A stretch of 10,399 nucleotides of DNA from Candidatus Nanopelagicales bacterium. Its GTDB lineage: Bacteria > Actinomycetota > Actinomycetes > S36-B12 > GCA-2699445. Made by a program: the position numbers and the translations under genes. This document shows positions 1-5,772 of the stretch, piece after piece. The stretch lies in assembly GCA_029939085.1 (NCBI GenBank), contig JAOZTQ010000023.1, positions 1,587 to 11,985 of the forward strand. Direction: 5' to 3'. Below the pieces are notes generated by a model that did not search any database, was not told the origin of the DNA, and was given only the letters and a program-made list of their open reading frames with translations. Position 1 is the stretch's first letter, and every line of letters begins with the position of its first letter.

Positions 1-273
1 TGGCTTATCCGGGCGGCTGCGATCCTGGCTTTAATTGTCGTGTTCCGCTTTGGTGTAAGAAGAGATTGGGCAACCGCTGCCTGCCTGTTGGCATTGCCAC
101 TGTGCTTGTTGCTGTTTGTGTCCCTGACCGTTGAAGCGGGTAGTCGCCTCATGGTCACCAGTGCGGTCTCGCTGGCGGCAATCTTGGGGCTGGCCCTGCA
201 GCTGTATTTAGATCGCGAACGTGAACCCGACGTGGCCCAGTCGAAACGTCTACTCAGTCCGAATCGTGGTTAA
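1..273 (+). CDS. C-terminal fragment of an integral membrane protein (5' end outside window)
   Basis: The frame is open from the first base and ends at TAA 271-273, so only the last 90 residues are visible. They contain two hydrophobic stretches, about residues 5-15 running on to 28-45 after a charged break (RRDW), and about 52-70. These are followed by a short charged, presumably cytoplasmic tail (LDREREPDVAQSKR). A GTG at position 40 could be mistaken for a start, but the reading frame and hydrophobic character continue upstream of it, so I treat the gene as partial. No diagnostic motif is visible and I do not assign a family; a polytopic transporter or membrane glycosyltransferase tail would look like this. 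Its last 20 bp overlap the 3' end of the convergent TetR gene. Confidence 0.7.
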   Translation, partial: WLIRAAAILALIVVFRFGVRRDWATAACLLALPLCLLLFVSLTVEAGSRLMVTSAVSLAAILGLALQLYLDREREPDVAQSKRLLSPNRG

Positions 274-907
274 CGAGATCCTGCTCTAGACCTGACAAGA
301 TGAGCTCAAGTCCGTAATCAAACTCTGAAGCGTAGTCATATCCAGGCTTCATTACATGTGACAGGGCGAAAGCAGATAGCTGAGGGTAAGCATCCTCCAT
401 TGCGGCGACCATATCCGCAGCGAGTGCTTGAGTTTCCTCACCGGACTCGAACGGCATTTGAACTTGTTGAATGGCGAACCCGAAGACATAGGCATCGATC
501 ACTGAGTATGCGTGTGCAGTCATCTCCCAGGTAAAGCCGTTTTCACGAAGACAGCCAATGTTGGCATCCAGATGCTTCAGGGTTTCCGGCCCAGGTGATG
601 TCCGAGAATCCAATAGTCCGACGGCCCAAGGGTGTCGGACTAAGGCATCCCTCAGTGACTTCGCTCGATCTTGCATCGCAGAACGCCACTCGTCTCCCGG
701 CTCGGGCATGCTTACCTCGGAGTAGACCCGGTCCACCATGCCATCGAGTAGAGCTTCTTTGTTGGGGATGTGGTGGTAAACCGACATTGCCTCGACGTTT
801 AACTCTTTGGCGAGCCGGCGCATCGTAACCGCGGAGAGCCCGTTGTTGTCTGCAAGTGCCATAGCGGCGGCGAGAGCGCGATCTCGAGTGAGCGGGTTTT
901 TCGCCAT
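254..907 (-). CDS. TetR/AcrR-family transcriptional repressor (TetR_C_1-like C-terminal domain)
   Basis: This is a 217-residue protein with an N-terminal TetR-type DNA-binding domain at about residues 8-56. The helix-turn-helix lies around residues 24-47, with the family pattern VTMRRLAKELNVEAMSVYHH followed by PNKEALLDGM. Residues about 75-208 form an all-helical ligand-binding and dimerisation domain ending in FDYGLELILSGLE, typical of the tetracycline-repressor-like C-terminal family (PF02909 type). The start is ATG at 905-907, preceded by GGAG seven bases upstream. By family it should bind palindromic operators as a dimer and release them on binding a small hydrophobic ligand. Two 13-bp palindromes lie in the divergent promoter region between it and the MDR oxidoreductase, so it probably represses both that gene and itself. 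The ligand cannot be told from sequence. Its stop overlaps the convergent upstream gene by 20 bp. Confidence 0.93.
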   Translation of the reverse strand: MAKNPLTRDRALAAAMALADNNGLSAVTMRRLAKELNVEAMSVYHHIPNKEALLDGMVDRVYSEVSMPEPGDEWRSAMQDRAKSLRDALVRHPWAVGLLDSRTSPGPETLKHLDANIGCLRENGFTWEMTAHAYSVIDAYVFGFAIQQVQMPFESGEETQALAADMVAAMEDAYPQLSAFALSHVMKPGYDYASEFDYGLELILSGLEQDLVNHDSD

Positions 908-921
908 TAATATCTCCGGAC

Positions 922-950
922 TTGACCAACTTACAATGTAAGGCTAGCCT
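922..950 (+). promoter_or_regulatory. Probable promoter of the MDR oxidoreductase gene
   Basis: TTGACC (922-927, five of six matches to the -35 consensus) is followed after exactly 17 bp by TAGCCT (945-950), an actinobacterial-style TAnnnT -10 box. This predicts a start near 957 and a leader of about 34 nt. Operator 1 fills most of the spacer, which is a standard position for repression. An overlapping promoter for the divergent repressor can be read on the minus strand as TTACAC (970-975), 18 bp, TAGGCT (946-951), but it is weaker. These are pattern matches only. Confidence 0.55.
930..942. promoter_or_regulatory. TetR operator 1 (13-bp perfect palindrome)
   Basis: CTTACAATGTAAG has two perfect 6-bp arms (CTTACA/TGTAAG) around one central base. 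It lies between the proposed -35 and -10 of the forward oxidoreductase gene. It recurs as a near copy at 964-976, centre to centre 34 bp away. Its size and symmetry fit a TetR-family dimer site, and the repressor gene is immediately adjacent. Abutting it, 941-950 is a separate 10-bp perfect palindrome (AGGCTAGCCT) that carries both proposed -10 boxes. Confidence 0.7.
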
Positions 951-963
951 AGCAGATATTAAC

Positions 964-976
964 CTTACGGTGTAAG
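964..976. promoter_or_regulatory. TetR operator 2 (13-bp palindrome, near copy of operator 1)
   Basis: CTTACGGTGTAAG differs from operator 1 only at the sixth and seventh bases and keeps the perfect outer arms CTTAC/GTAAG. It lies in the predicted leader of the oxidoreductase gene, just upstream of its Shine-Dalgarno, and overlaps the proposed -35 of the repressor gene. Occupation could therefore block both transcription units. Function is inferred from symmetry, duplication and position. Confidence 0.7.
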
Positions 977-981
977 TCTAG

Positions 982-986
982 GGAGG
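982..986 (+). promoter_or_regulatory. Shine-Dalgarno fixing the start of the MDR oxidoreductase
   Basis: GGAGG lies four bases before the ATG at 991, within a purine run from 981 to 990. This favours ATG 991 over the in-frame ATG at 1015, even though the conserved domain begins (MKAVV) at that second methionine. Confidence 0.75.
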
Positions 987-990
987 AAGA

Positions 991-1995
991 ATGTTGGCAA
1001 CAACAACAGAGGTAATGAAAGCGGTAGTCCAGGACACCTACGGTGACGCGTCGGTCCTGCAGATAGCGGAGCGGTCGATCCCGACTCCCAAAGATGATCA
1101 AGTGTTGATCAAAGTTGAAGCGGCAGGGCTCGATCGCGGAACCTGGCACCTGATGCATGGGATCCCCTACATCATTCGACCAGCTTTCGGATTCACGAGA
1201 CCGCGGCAGCCTGTCCCTGGCCGTGATGTTGCTGGTCGGGTCGCAGCAGTTGGAAGTGCGGTAACAGAGTTTGCGGTCGGAGACGCGGTCTTCGGGATCG
1301 CCCCCGGGTCGTTCGCAGAGTTCGCCGTGACTGAGGCCGACAAGCTCTTGTACCTTCCCGAAGGATTACCGTTCGTCGAGGCAGCGGCACTTGGAATCTC
1401 GGGGCTTACCGCTCTGGGTGCTGTTGTAGATAAGGCGCAGGTGAAGGCTGGGCAGCGGGTGCTCATTACCGGTGCTGCTGGTGGTGTTGGCAGTTATGCG
1501 GTCCAGATTGCAGCCGGTACCGGAGCGCACGTAACCGGTGTATGCAGTGGCAGCAAGAGTGAGTACGTGTCTGGGTTAGGCGCCGATCACACTGTGGACT
1601 ACACGCGTGATCCGATTACCGCGACGAACGCACCCTATGACGTCATCATCGAGATTGCCGGTATGACTCCGGTGAAGGAACTTCGTAAGGTACTAACTCC
1701 GACCGGAACGATTGTGTTTGTAGGCGGCGAGGGTACAAACAAGTTAACCAGCGGCTTCGGACGTACTATGTGGGCAGCTGCAAAGTCACCATTCATCAAG
1801 CAGAATCTCACCATGATGCTTGCTTCGGAGAGTGCGACAGATTTAGCGCGACTCCTTGAGCTAGTTGTTGACGGAGTAGTGCGGGTACCTATCGACTCGG
1901 TTTATCCACTAGATGAAGCATCGGCAGCGATGCACAGACTGGAGAGTGGTGCGCCCTGCGGCAAGATTGGGATTGCGATTGAGGGTTCGGCTTGA
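991..1995 (+). CDS. MDR-superfamily NAD(P)-dependent alcohol dehydrogenase / quinone oxidoreductase-like protein
   Basis: The protein has 334 residues, the usual size for zinc-independent medium-chain dehydrogenases/reductases. Residues about 9-125 form the GroES-like substrate domain (MKAVVQDTYG, then PVPGRDVAGRVAAVGSAV). Residues about 130-260 form the Rossmann domain with the nucleotide loop GAAGGVGSYAVQIAA at 161-175. The segment CSGSKSEYV after the second strand has the Ser/Lys pattern often seen in NADPH-preferring members. The GHE zinc-ligand motif is replaced by GRD at 77-79 and no structural-zinc cysteine cluster is present, so it is probably metal-free. Likely chemistry is NAD(P)H-dependent reduction of a quinone, enone or carbonyl; the substrate is unknown. 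It is divergent from a TetR gene with shared operators, so it is probably the repressor's main target. Its stop is 3 bp from the end of the convergent DUF1622 gene. Confidence 0.9.
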   Translation: MLATTTEVMKAVVQDTYGDASVLQIAERSIPTPKDDQVLIKVEAAGLDRGTWHLMHGIPYIIRPAFGFTRPRQPVPGRDVAGRVAAVGSAVTEFAVGDAVFGIAPGSFAEFAVTEADKLLYLPEGLPFVEAAALGISGLTALGAVVDKAQVKAGQRVLITGAAGGVGSYAVQIAAGTGAHVTGVCSGSKSEYVSGLGADHTVDYTRDPITATNAPYDVIIEIAGMTPVKELRKVLTPTGTIVFVGGEGTNKLTSGFGRTMWAAAKSPFIKQNLTMMLASESATDLARLLELVVDGVVRVPIDSVYPLDEASAAMHRLESGAPCGKIGIAIEGSA

Positions 1996-1998
1996 GGT

Positions 1999-2415
1999 TT
2001 AGGACTTGTCAGGTACCTCAGCGGCCTTGGCCTTTGCCTTCGCAAATGTTGTTGCGCCTGAGCTGAAGGCGCGACGCCAGGGCACTGTCCCTTCCATCTC
2101 GATTTCAAGTGAAAATGAGAGGAAGGTCCGGATCAATACGATGAGGCCAAGAACGCTAACGCTTTCGAGAGTTGGCGAAACCGCGACAGTCTGGATGAGG
2201 TCGCCCGCGACTAAGATCTCTAAACCAAGTAACAGGACGGAACCGAAGGATTGCCTCATCAGGGTGTAGCCGGCGCGTGCGTTGCCGGTTCGACGCCATT
2301 GTCGGATGGCGAATACGGCCGACGCGAAAAGTCCAATGACCAAAACGAGGGCGGCGACAACCTCAAAACACTTGGCGAAGATTGTCATTACTTCCGCGTA
2401 GATCTCTTCATCCAC
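1999..2415 (-). CDS. DUF1622-family integral membrane protein
   Basis: This 138-residue protein has three predicted membrane helices at about residues 14-37, 55-77 and 85-104, joined by a basic loop (RQWRRTGNARAG). The stretch LGLEILVAGDLIQTV at 63-77, the segment PTLESVSVLGLIVLIRTF and the exit motif FSLEIEMEG at 101-109 match the signature I recall for DUF1622, a family without known function. The C-terminus is polar and Lys/Ala-rich, presumably cytoplasmic. The start is GTG at 2415. No convincing Shine-Dalgarno precedes it, so either translation is leaderless or the ATG at codon 9 is used, but the longer form keeps the N-terminal amphipathic segment seen in the family. It lies 66 bp downstream of the DUF4239 gene on the same strand and may be cotranscribed with it. 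Confidence 0.85.
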   Translation of the reverse strand: MDEEIYAEVMTIFAKCFEVVAALVLVIGLFASAVFAIRQWRRTGNARAGYTLMRQSFGSVLLLGLEILVAGDLIQTVAVSPTLESVSVLGLIVLIRTFLSFSLEIEMEGTVPWRRAFSSGATTFAKAKAKAAEVPDKS

Positions 2416-2481
2416 ACCACATATGTAGCAGATCGCAGGATGTTCCGTGCGTCCGAAAATTTTTCAACGCGCGTTTTTGCG

Positions 2482-3315
2482 CTAGTTATTGGGAGAGTTT
2501 GCAAACTCCGTATCTGCCTTTAGCCGATCAGCCAGTCCATCAATTGACGTGAAATCCACTTCGATAGGACCGGTAAAGGGGTTGTTGAGCCAGAAGACAA
2601 GAGTCAGCGCCAATGTCGACGATAGAACCCAACCAATAACGAGATAGGGACGGCGATGAGACGCCATACTCGCCCCGGCAAACAGGGCGACGACAGATGC
2701 CGCAACTATGAGTACCACCATTGTTTGGTACGGGAGAACCCGGTTTGCAATGGCCCGAATTGATTCACGAGTGCCGGCTAACTTGGTTACCTGTTGGCTC
2801 AGAGTTTGCTGGATTACGGCCTGATCCTTTGTGTAGTTGCCAGGATCATCAACTTCTTGTTGCAGGTCTTGTAACGCGGTATCAGATGGGTACGGAGTTG
2901 TGTTTCCCTTTGTGAAGGCTTCATCTTCGTAGGCCTTGCGATCATCGAAGGCCACCGTATTGAGGTAAGTCACGAGGGCCTCGGTAATTTTCTCATTGGC
3001 TGCCGCATCTAGTTGCTGACTCGTCCAGGCCAGCTCCGAGGCTACGATCACGTGGTCATCCACTGCAGATAACTCATCGTTCAAGATTGACCACAACATA
3101 CTTATGCAAAAACCAATAAGAACAAAAAGTCCGGTGGCGGTGGCACCAAGCAATTTATTAGCCGAATCGGAAAGGTCCTTGCACTCCTCTTCCTCGAGTC
3201 GAGAGGCGAGCCAATATCCGATGAAAACGATGACGCTGAATAGAAGCAGAAAACCCCAGAGCGGATGCATGGGAAAACCGGACATGAAGTCCCACACATT
3301 GTCGAGGAATCCCAC
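2482..3315 (-). CDS. DUF4239 / bestrophin-like-domain membrane protein
   Basis: This 277-residue protein has four predicted membrane helices arranged as two pairs: about residues 19-37 and 56-77, then 196-218 and 222-243. A soluble helical segment of about 115 residues separates the pairs (rich in Asp, Gln and Thr; starts SAVDDHVIVASELA). The last helix is followed by LNNPFTGPIEV at 243-253, the conserved (N/R)PFxG motif of DUF4239, which some databases call bestrophin-like. That name is a remote structural label; channel activity is not shown. The start is GTG at 3313-3315 with TTGGAG eight bases upstream. A 6-bp inverted repeat (3340-3345/3354-3359) lies in its leader. The gene is followed on the same strand by the DUF1622 protein, so the two may be an operon. 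No role can be assigned. Confidence 0.85.
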   Translation of the reverse strand: MGFLDNVWDFMSGFPMHPLWGFLLLFSVIVFIGYWLASRLEEEECKDLSDSANKLLGATATGLFVLIGFCISMLWSILNDELSAVDDHVIVASELAWTSQQLDAAANEKITEALVTYLNTVAFDDRKAYEDEAFTKGNTTPYPSDTALQDLQQEVDDPGNYTKDQAVIQQTLSQQVTKLAGTRESIRAIANRVLPYQTMVVLIVAASVVALFAGASMASHRRPYLVIGWVLSSTLALTLVFWLNNPFTGPIEVDFTSIDGLADRLKADTEFANSPNN

Positions 3316-3405
3316 TGATCAAACTCCAACTAAGTCTCGTTGGCTCCGACAATAGCCAAGACTAGATACGGTGGGGCGTTCATCATCGGTTCCGCACCTA
3401 ACCCG

Positions 3406-4368
3406 CTAGTGGACGGACAGGACAAGTTTGCCGACGTAGCTGCGTTGGGCAAGGTTGTCGATTCCGGTCGCTGCATCCTCCCAGGGCAATACCTCGGCTA
3501 TCTGTGGCACCAGTAGGCCTTCACCCACTAATCGCGCGAGCAACTGGAGGTTAGCCGTCCCGGAAAGGTCACTCTGAAGATCCGGAAAAAGCAAGAATGG
3601 CTCATACTTGACACCCGGCATAGTCGCGTAGAGGCCAGCGGGGATTGTGACAGGTTCAAGGGATGCTTCGCCGTACTGCACGATTGTGCCGCCACGAACC
3701 ACTCGTGCGAAAGCCGCCCCCAAAGCAGCCCCACCGACGGCATCCAAAACTAAGTCGAACCGTCGATTGCCAGTGGCACTGACTGCCGACCAGGCAGAGT
3801 CGGCGCCCAGATTGAGAATGGCATCTCGACGGGCAGCCGTGCTCGCCACGCCCGTGACGTGAGCGCCAGAGAGTTTGGCGAGCTGGACTGCGAATGTCCC
3901 CACACCGCCAGCAGCACCAGTAATCAAGACCCGTTTTCCGACCAGGAAGCCGCCACGCCGAAGGGCACGATACGCAGTCTGGCCGGCGACTGGAAGAGTC
4001 GCGGCAGCTTCGAAGGTGACAGACTCCGGCAAAGTACCGAGTAAGTTGGTGCGACACGTCACGAGTTCGGCCCAACTGCCGCGAGTCGGGAATCCCGCTA
4101 CGCGAGTGCCTTCAGTGGGACCGGTCCCATCGGCCGCTCTTTGGACTACGACACCAGCCATCTCGTATCCGGGAACGCTACCCATCGGCTCGGACACTGT
4201 GCTGCCATCAGCGTGTCCATCCCAAAAGTTAGGTAGCGAAACAAGCTCACTGCGGTTCAATGAAAATGCTCGAACTTGCACCACCGCTTCATCCCGGTTG
4301 GGTTCAGGATCGGCAATATCGGCCATCTGGACATACGGCATGGCGGCGGACGTAATCAGGGCTCGCAT
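3406..4368 (-). CDS. MDR-superfamily zinc-binding-dehydrogenase-like oxidoreductase
   Basis: This 320-residue protein has the full medium-chain dehydrogenase/reductase layout. The GroES-like domain spans about residues 1-120 (MRALITSAAM, then GSVPGYEMAGVVV). The Rossmann domain follows, with GAAGGVGTFAVQLA at 151-164, GAHVTGVAST and LNLGADSAWS. A closing segment GLLVPQIAEVLPWEDAATGI ends in YVGKLVLSV. The zinc-binding GHE is replaced by GYE at 67-69 and no structural-zinc cysteines are present, so despite the family label it is probably zinc-free. It should use NAD(P)H on a quinone or alpha,beta-unsaturated carbonyl; the substrate is unknown. The start is ATG 4366-4368 with only a weak, distant AAGG upstream. 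It shares general family motifs with the oxidoreductase at 991-1995 but is not a recent duplicate. It lies 120 bp downstream of the lipoprotein gene and may have its own promoter. Confidence 0.9.
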   Translation of the reverse strand: MRALITSAAMPYVQMADIADPEPNRDEAVVQVRAFSLNRSELVSLPNFWDGHADGSTVSEPMGSVPGYEMAGVVVQRAADGTGPTEGTRVAGFPTRGSWAELVTCRTNLLGTLPESVTFEAAATLPVAGQTAYRALRRGGFLVGKRVLITGAAGGVGTFAVQLAKLSGAHVTGVASTAARRDAILNLGADSAWSAVSATGNRRFDLVLDAVGGAALGAAFARVVRGGTIVQYGEASLEPVTIPAGLYATMPGVKYEPFLLFPDLQSDLSGTANLQLLARLVGEGLLVPQIAEVLPWEDAATGIDNLAQRSYVGKLVLSVH

Positions 4369-4488
4369 AAGGTCATTGTTGCCTTAGCAGCCAGGTCTAG
4401 CGCGCTGAATAGCGGCGGTGCCAAACCGGCGCCGAAGAACTTTCCGTAGTCACTGCAGGACAGGGCAGCGGGTAACTCGCTCTTGTTA

Positions 4489-5043
4489 TCAGTTTCCGGG
4501 TACGACGGATGCAATCTCGGAGCGGCATTCCTGCAACGCCTTACGCACTTTCGGGTCACTTGGATTTATTGCCCCGGGATCGTCGATGATCAGTTGCCCA
4601 TTTGAGTCGAATTGCGGGTCGGGAACATCCACACCGTTCTTCCGCAAGCAACCGACCAACTTTAAGATCGCATTTTGCTGTGCGCTATCAAAGTTACGGG
4701 TGAGCGGGTTATCCGCGGGTAAGAGATCCCGGCACTCCTCTAGCGCAGTTCGGAACTGAGGATCTTCGAAGTCGATGTCGGCTTGGCCTCGTTGATCGAA
4801 ACCGCCATCTGGATCGGGATCCGGTACATCGATACCGTTGTCTCGCATACACGAGGCAAAGGCCAGCCCACCATCATCGGAACTTGACGGGCTCGCACTA
4901 GCTTCGGGCTGGGAGTCAGTATCGGAGAGTGATGCCACTTGCGAGTCAGAGTCCGAACTGCATCCGGTAAAGAACAGCATTCCAGCCGCGACAAAGATCG
5001 CGGCGTACAGTCGGATGCTGTTGGGTCGAACACTCTGGTTCAT
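4489..5043 (-). CDS. Lipoprotein with duplicated C-(M/L)-R-x-N-G-(I/V)-D-V-P-D-P repeat
   Basis: This 184-residue exported protein has a basic N-terminus, a hydrophobic segment (residues 11-25) and the lipobox-like FFTGC, with Cys28 as the presumed lipidated residue; Phe at -3 is less usual than Leu. A Ser/Asp-rich linker (29-58) follows. Then come two copies of one module: residues 61-107 (CMRDNGIDVPDP to ALEECRDL) and 128-176 (CLRKNGVDVPDP to ALQECRS). Each copy has two cysteines about 40 residues apart (C65/C104 and C132/C173), suggesting one disulfide per module. Proteins with such CMRxNG modules are, as I recall, common in actinobacteria beside MacAB-like exporters; no function is established to my knowledge. 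A MacAB-like operon starts its last gene 730 bp away. The start is ATG 5041-5043 with GAGG five bases upstream. Confidence 0.8.
   Translation of the reverse strand: MNQSVRPNSIRLYAAIFVAAGMLFFTGCSSDSDSQVASLSDTDSQPEASASPSSSDDGGLAFASCMRDNGIDVPDPDPDGGFDQRGQADIDFEDPQFRTALEECRDLLPADNPLTRNFDSAQQNAILKLVGCLRKNGVDVPDPQFDSNGQLIIDDPGAINPSDPKVRKALQECRSEIASVVPGN
4516..4863 (-). repeat. Tandem internal duplication within the lipoprotein gene
   Basis: Module 1 is coded by 4863-4723 and module 2 by 4662-4516, separated by a 20-residue linker. Both begin with C-x-R-x-N-G-x-D-V-P-D-P and end with AL-x-EC-R. The copies are clearly homologous as protein but diverged at DNA level, so the duplication is old and probably maintained by selection. 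Confidence 0.75.
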
Positions 5044-5241
5044 ATATTCCTCGATGCTGTTGTTGTCTCGGAGATCTGCGCAGTAGATGCGGTCTTCATG
5101 GTACGTCGTGAATTTGTTGCTGACGAGGCCTAGGCCAGGGGTGGTTTACAGTCACGACAATAAGTTGTCTCTTGAGGTGACGCGGGGAACCGCATTTTGG
5201 AAGATCGTTCCTACCCGCAAACGTTGCGACATCATTGAGTC
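5044..5241. promoter_or_regulatory. Divergent intergenic region with three palindromes and a putative lipoprotein promoter
   Basis: On the minus strand TCGTCA (5121-5126), a 17-bp spacer and TACCAT (5098-5103) make a plausible promoter for the lipoprotein, giving a leader of about 45-50 nt. Three inverted repeats are visible: GGCCTAGGCC (5127-5136, perfect, just upstream of that -35), GACAA-TAAG-TTGTC (5156-5169), and CGCAA-ACG-TTGCG (5216-5228, ending 13 bases before the forward ATG). No good -35/-10 pair is apparent for the forward gene; CATCAT (5230-5235), six bases before its ATG, could serve as the -10 of a leaderless transcript. Regulators are unknown. Confidence 0.4.
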
Positions 5242-5769
5242 ATGACGGAACAAAGTCTCTCACCGGGCGACAGCAAAGATTATGCGGATCCAACGGCCGC
5301 AGAACGTGTCGCCATCATGGTCTACGCGGCAATAACGTTACTCGGAGTTATCGCAGCATCATCCTTGAAGCAGTTCGCCACCGATGAACCTGAACTTATT
5401 GCGGCGGCAGTGGGCGCGTCATTAGCCGTGGCATTGGCGCACGGTTGGTCCGCGGTCATGGCACACCGACTGGTGCATCGCAGCATGATGTCGCGTCAGG
5501 AACTCCTCGCGCAAGTTGCCATCGCGGGCAATCTTTTGGCGGTTACAGCGATAGCGGTGGGGACGATCGCTGGGGGAGAGATTATTGGTCTTGAGTTCCG
5601 AGAGACAGTCGTACTCGTTCAGTTGGTTTTGATTGCGCTGCTGTTCCTCATCGGTTTTTTTGGATCTCGTTGGGCCGGAGCAACTTGGATGAGGGCACTT
5701 GGTTGGGGTCTGTTGGATGCGGGCATCGGCGTAGGGATCCTATTGGTAAAGCTCTTGGTGGGAGGTTAA
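5242..5769 (+). CDS. Uncharacterised five-helix integral membrane protein
   Basis: This 175-residue protein has a polar 22-residue N-terminus (MTEQSLSPGDSKDY) and five predicted membrane helices at about residues 23-42, 50-74, 92-112, 121-141 and 150-172. A His/Arg-containing stretch in and after helix 2 (LAHGWSAVMAHRLVHR) resembles the conserved AHxY/AHGW region I recall in small uncharacterised actinobacterial membrane proteins, but no function is known. The start is ATG 5242-5244. No Shine-Dalgarno is evident, only GAG two bases before the ATG, so it may be leaderless. It is divergent from the lipoprotein gene and convergent with the exporter permease, whose stop is 3 bp away. Its position between two candidate exporter components could mean a related envelope role, but the opposite orientation argues against a shared operon. 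Confidence 0.75.
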   Translation: MTEQSLSPGDSKDYADPTAAERVAIMVYAAITLLGVIAASSLKQFATDEPELIAAAVGASLAVALAHGWSAVMAHRLVHRSMMSRQELLAQVAIAGNLLAVTAIAVGTIAGGEIIGLEFRETVVLVQLVLIALLFLIGFFGSRWAGATWMRALGWGLLDAGIGVGILLVKLLVGG

Positions 5770-5772
5770 CCA

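Noticed and set aside
40..273. GTG at 40 as the start of a complete 77-residue gene
   Set aside because: The frame is open and hydrophobic from position 1 and there is no ribosome-binding site before 40, so a truncated larger gene is more likely.
543..929. Minus-strand frame of 128 codons overlapping the tetR gene
   Set aside because: It is an Arg/His/Ser-rich shadow of the TetR frame, and its start lies within the operator region. No domain is visible.
2455..2482. GCGC-GTTTTT-GCGC hairpin and GAAAATTTTTC palindrome after the DUF4239 stop, as a terminator
   Set aside because: The stem is only 4 bp. On the minus strand the loop and following bases are A-rich, not T-rich, until about ten bases later. 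Too weak to call.
3340..3359. TTGGCT-8-AGCCAA inverted repeat in the leader of the DUF4239 gene, as a riboswitch or operator
   Set aside because: It is a single 6-bp stem with an 8-base loop and no further structure or second copy. The leader is too short for any known riboswitch class, so it is mentioned only in the gene entry.
3656..4075. Minus-strand frame of 139 codons within the second MDR gene
   Set aside because: It is an out-of-frame reading of the same strand, Arg/Cys/Ser-rich with no recognisable fold. The overlapping MDR frame is clearly the real one.
991..4368. The two MDR oxidoreductases as a recent tandem duplication
   Set aside because: They share only superfamily motifs (GAAGGVG, GAHVTGV). 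Lengths, N-terminal domains and C-termini differ, so they are distant paralogues.
3875..4387. Forward open frame (170 codons) opposite the second MDR oxidoreductase
   Set aside because: It is antisense to conserved Rossmann and GroES-like domains and has a composition typical of reverse-frame translation. No start signal or domain is visible.
4416..4434. Hairpin CGGTGCC-AAACC-GGCGCCG between the lipoprotein and the MDR gene, as a terminator
   Set aside because: It has a 7-bp stem with one G-T pair and no U-tract on either strand, and it starts about 55 bp after the lipoprotein stop. It could equally be chance, so I do not annotate it as a terminator.
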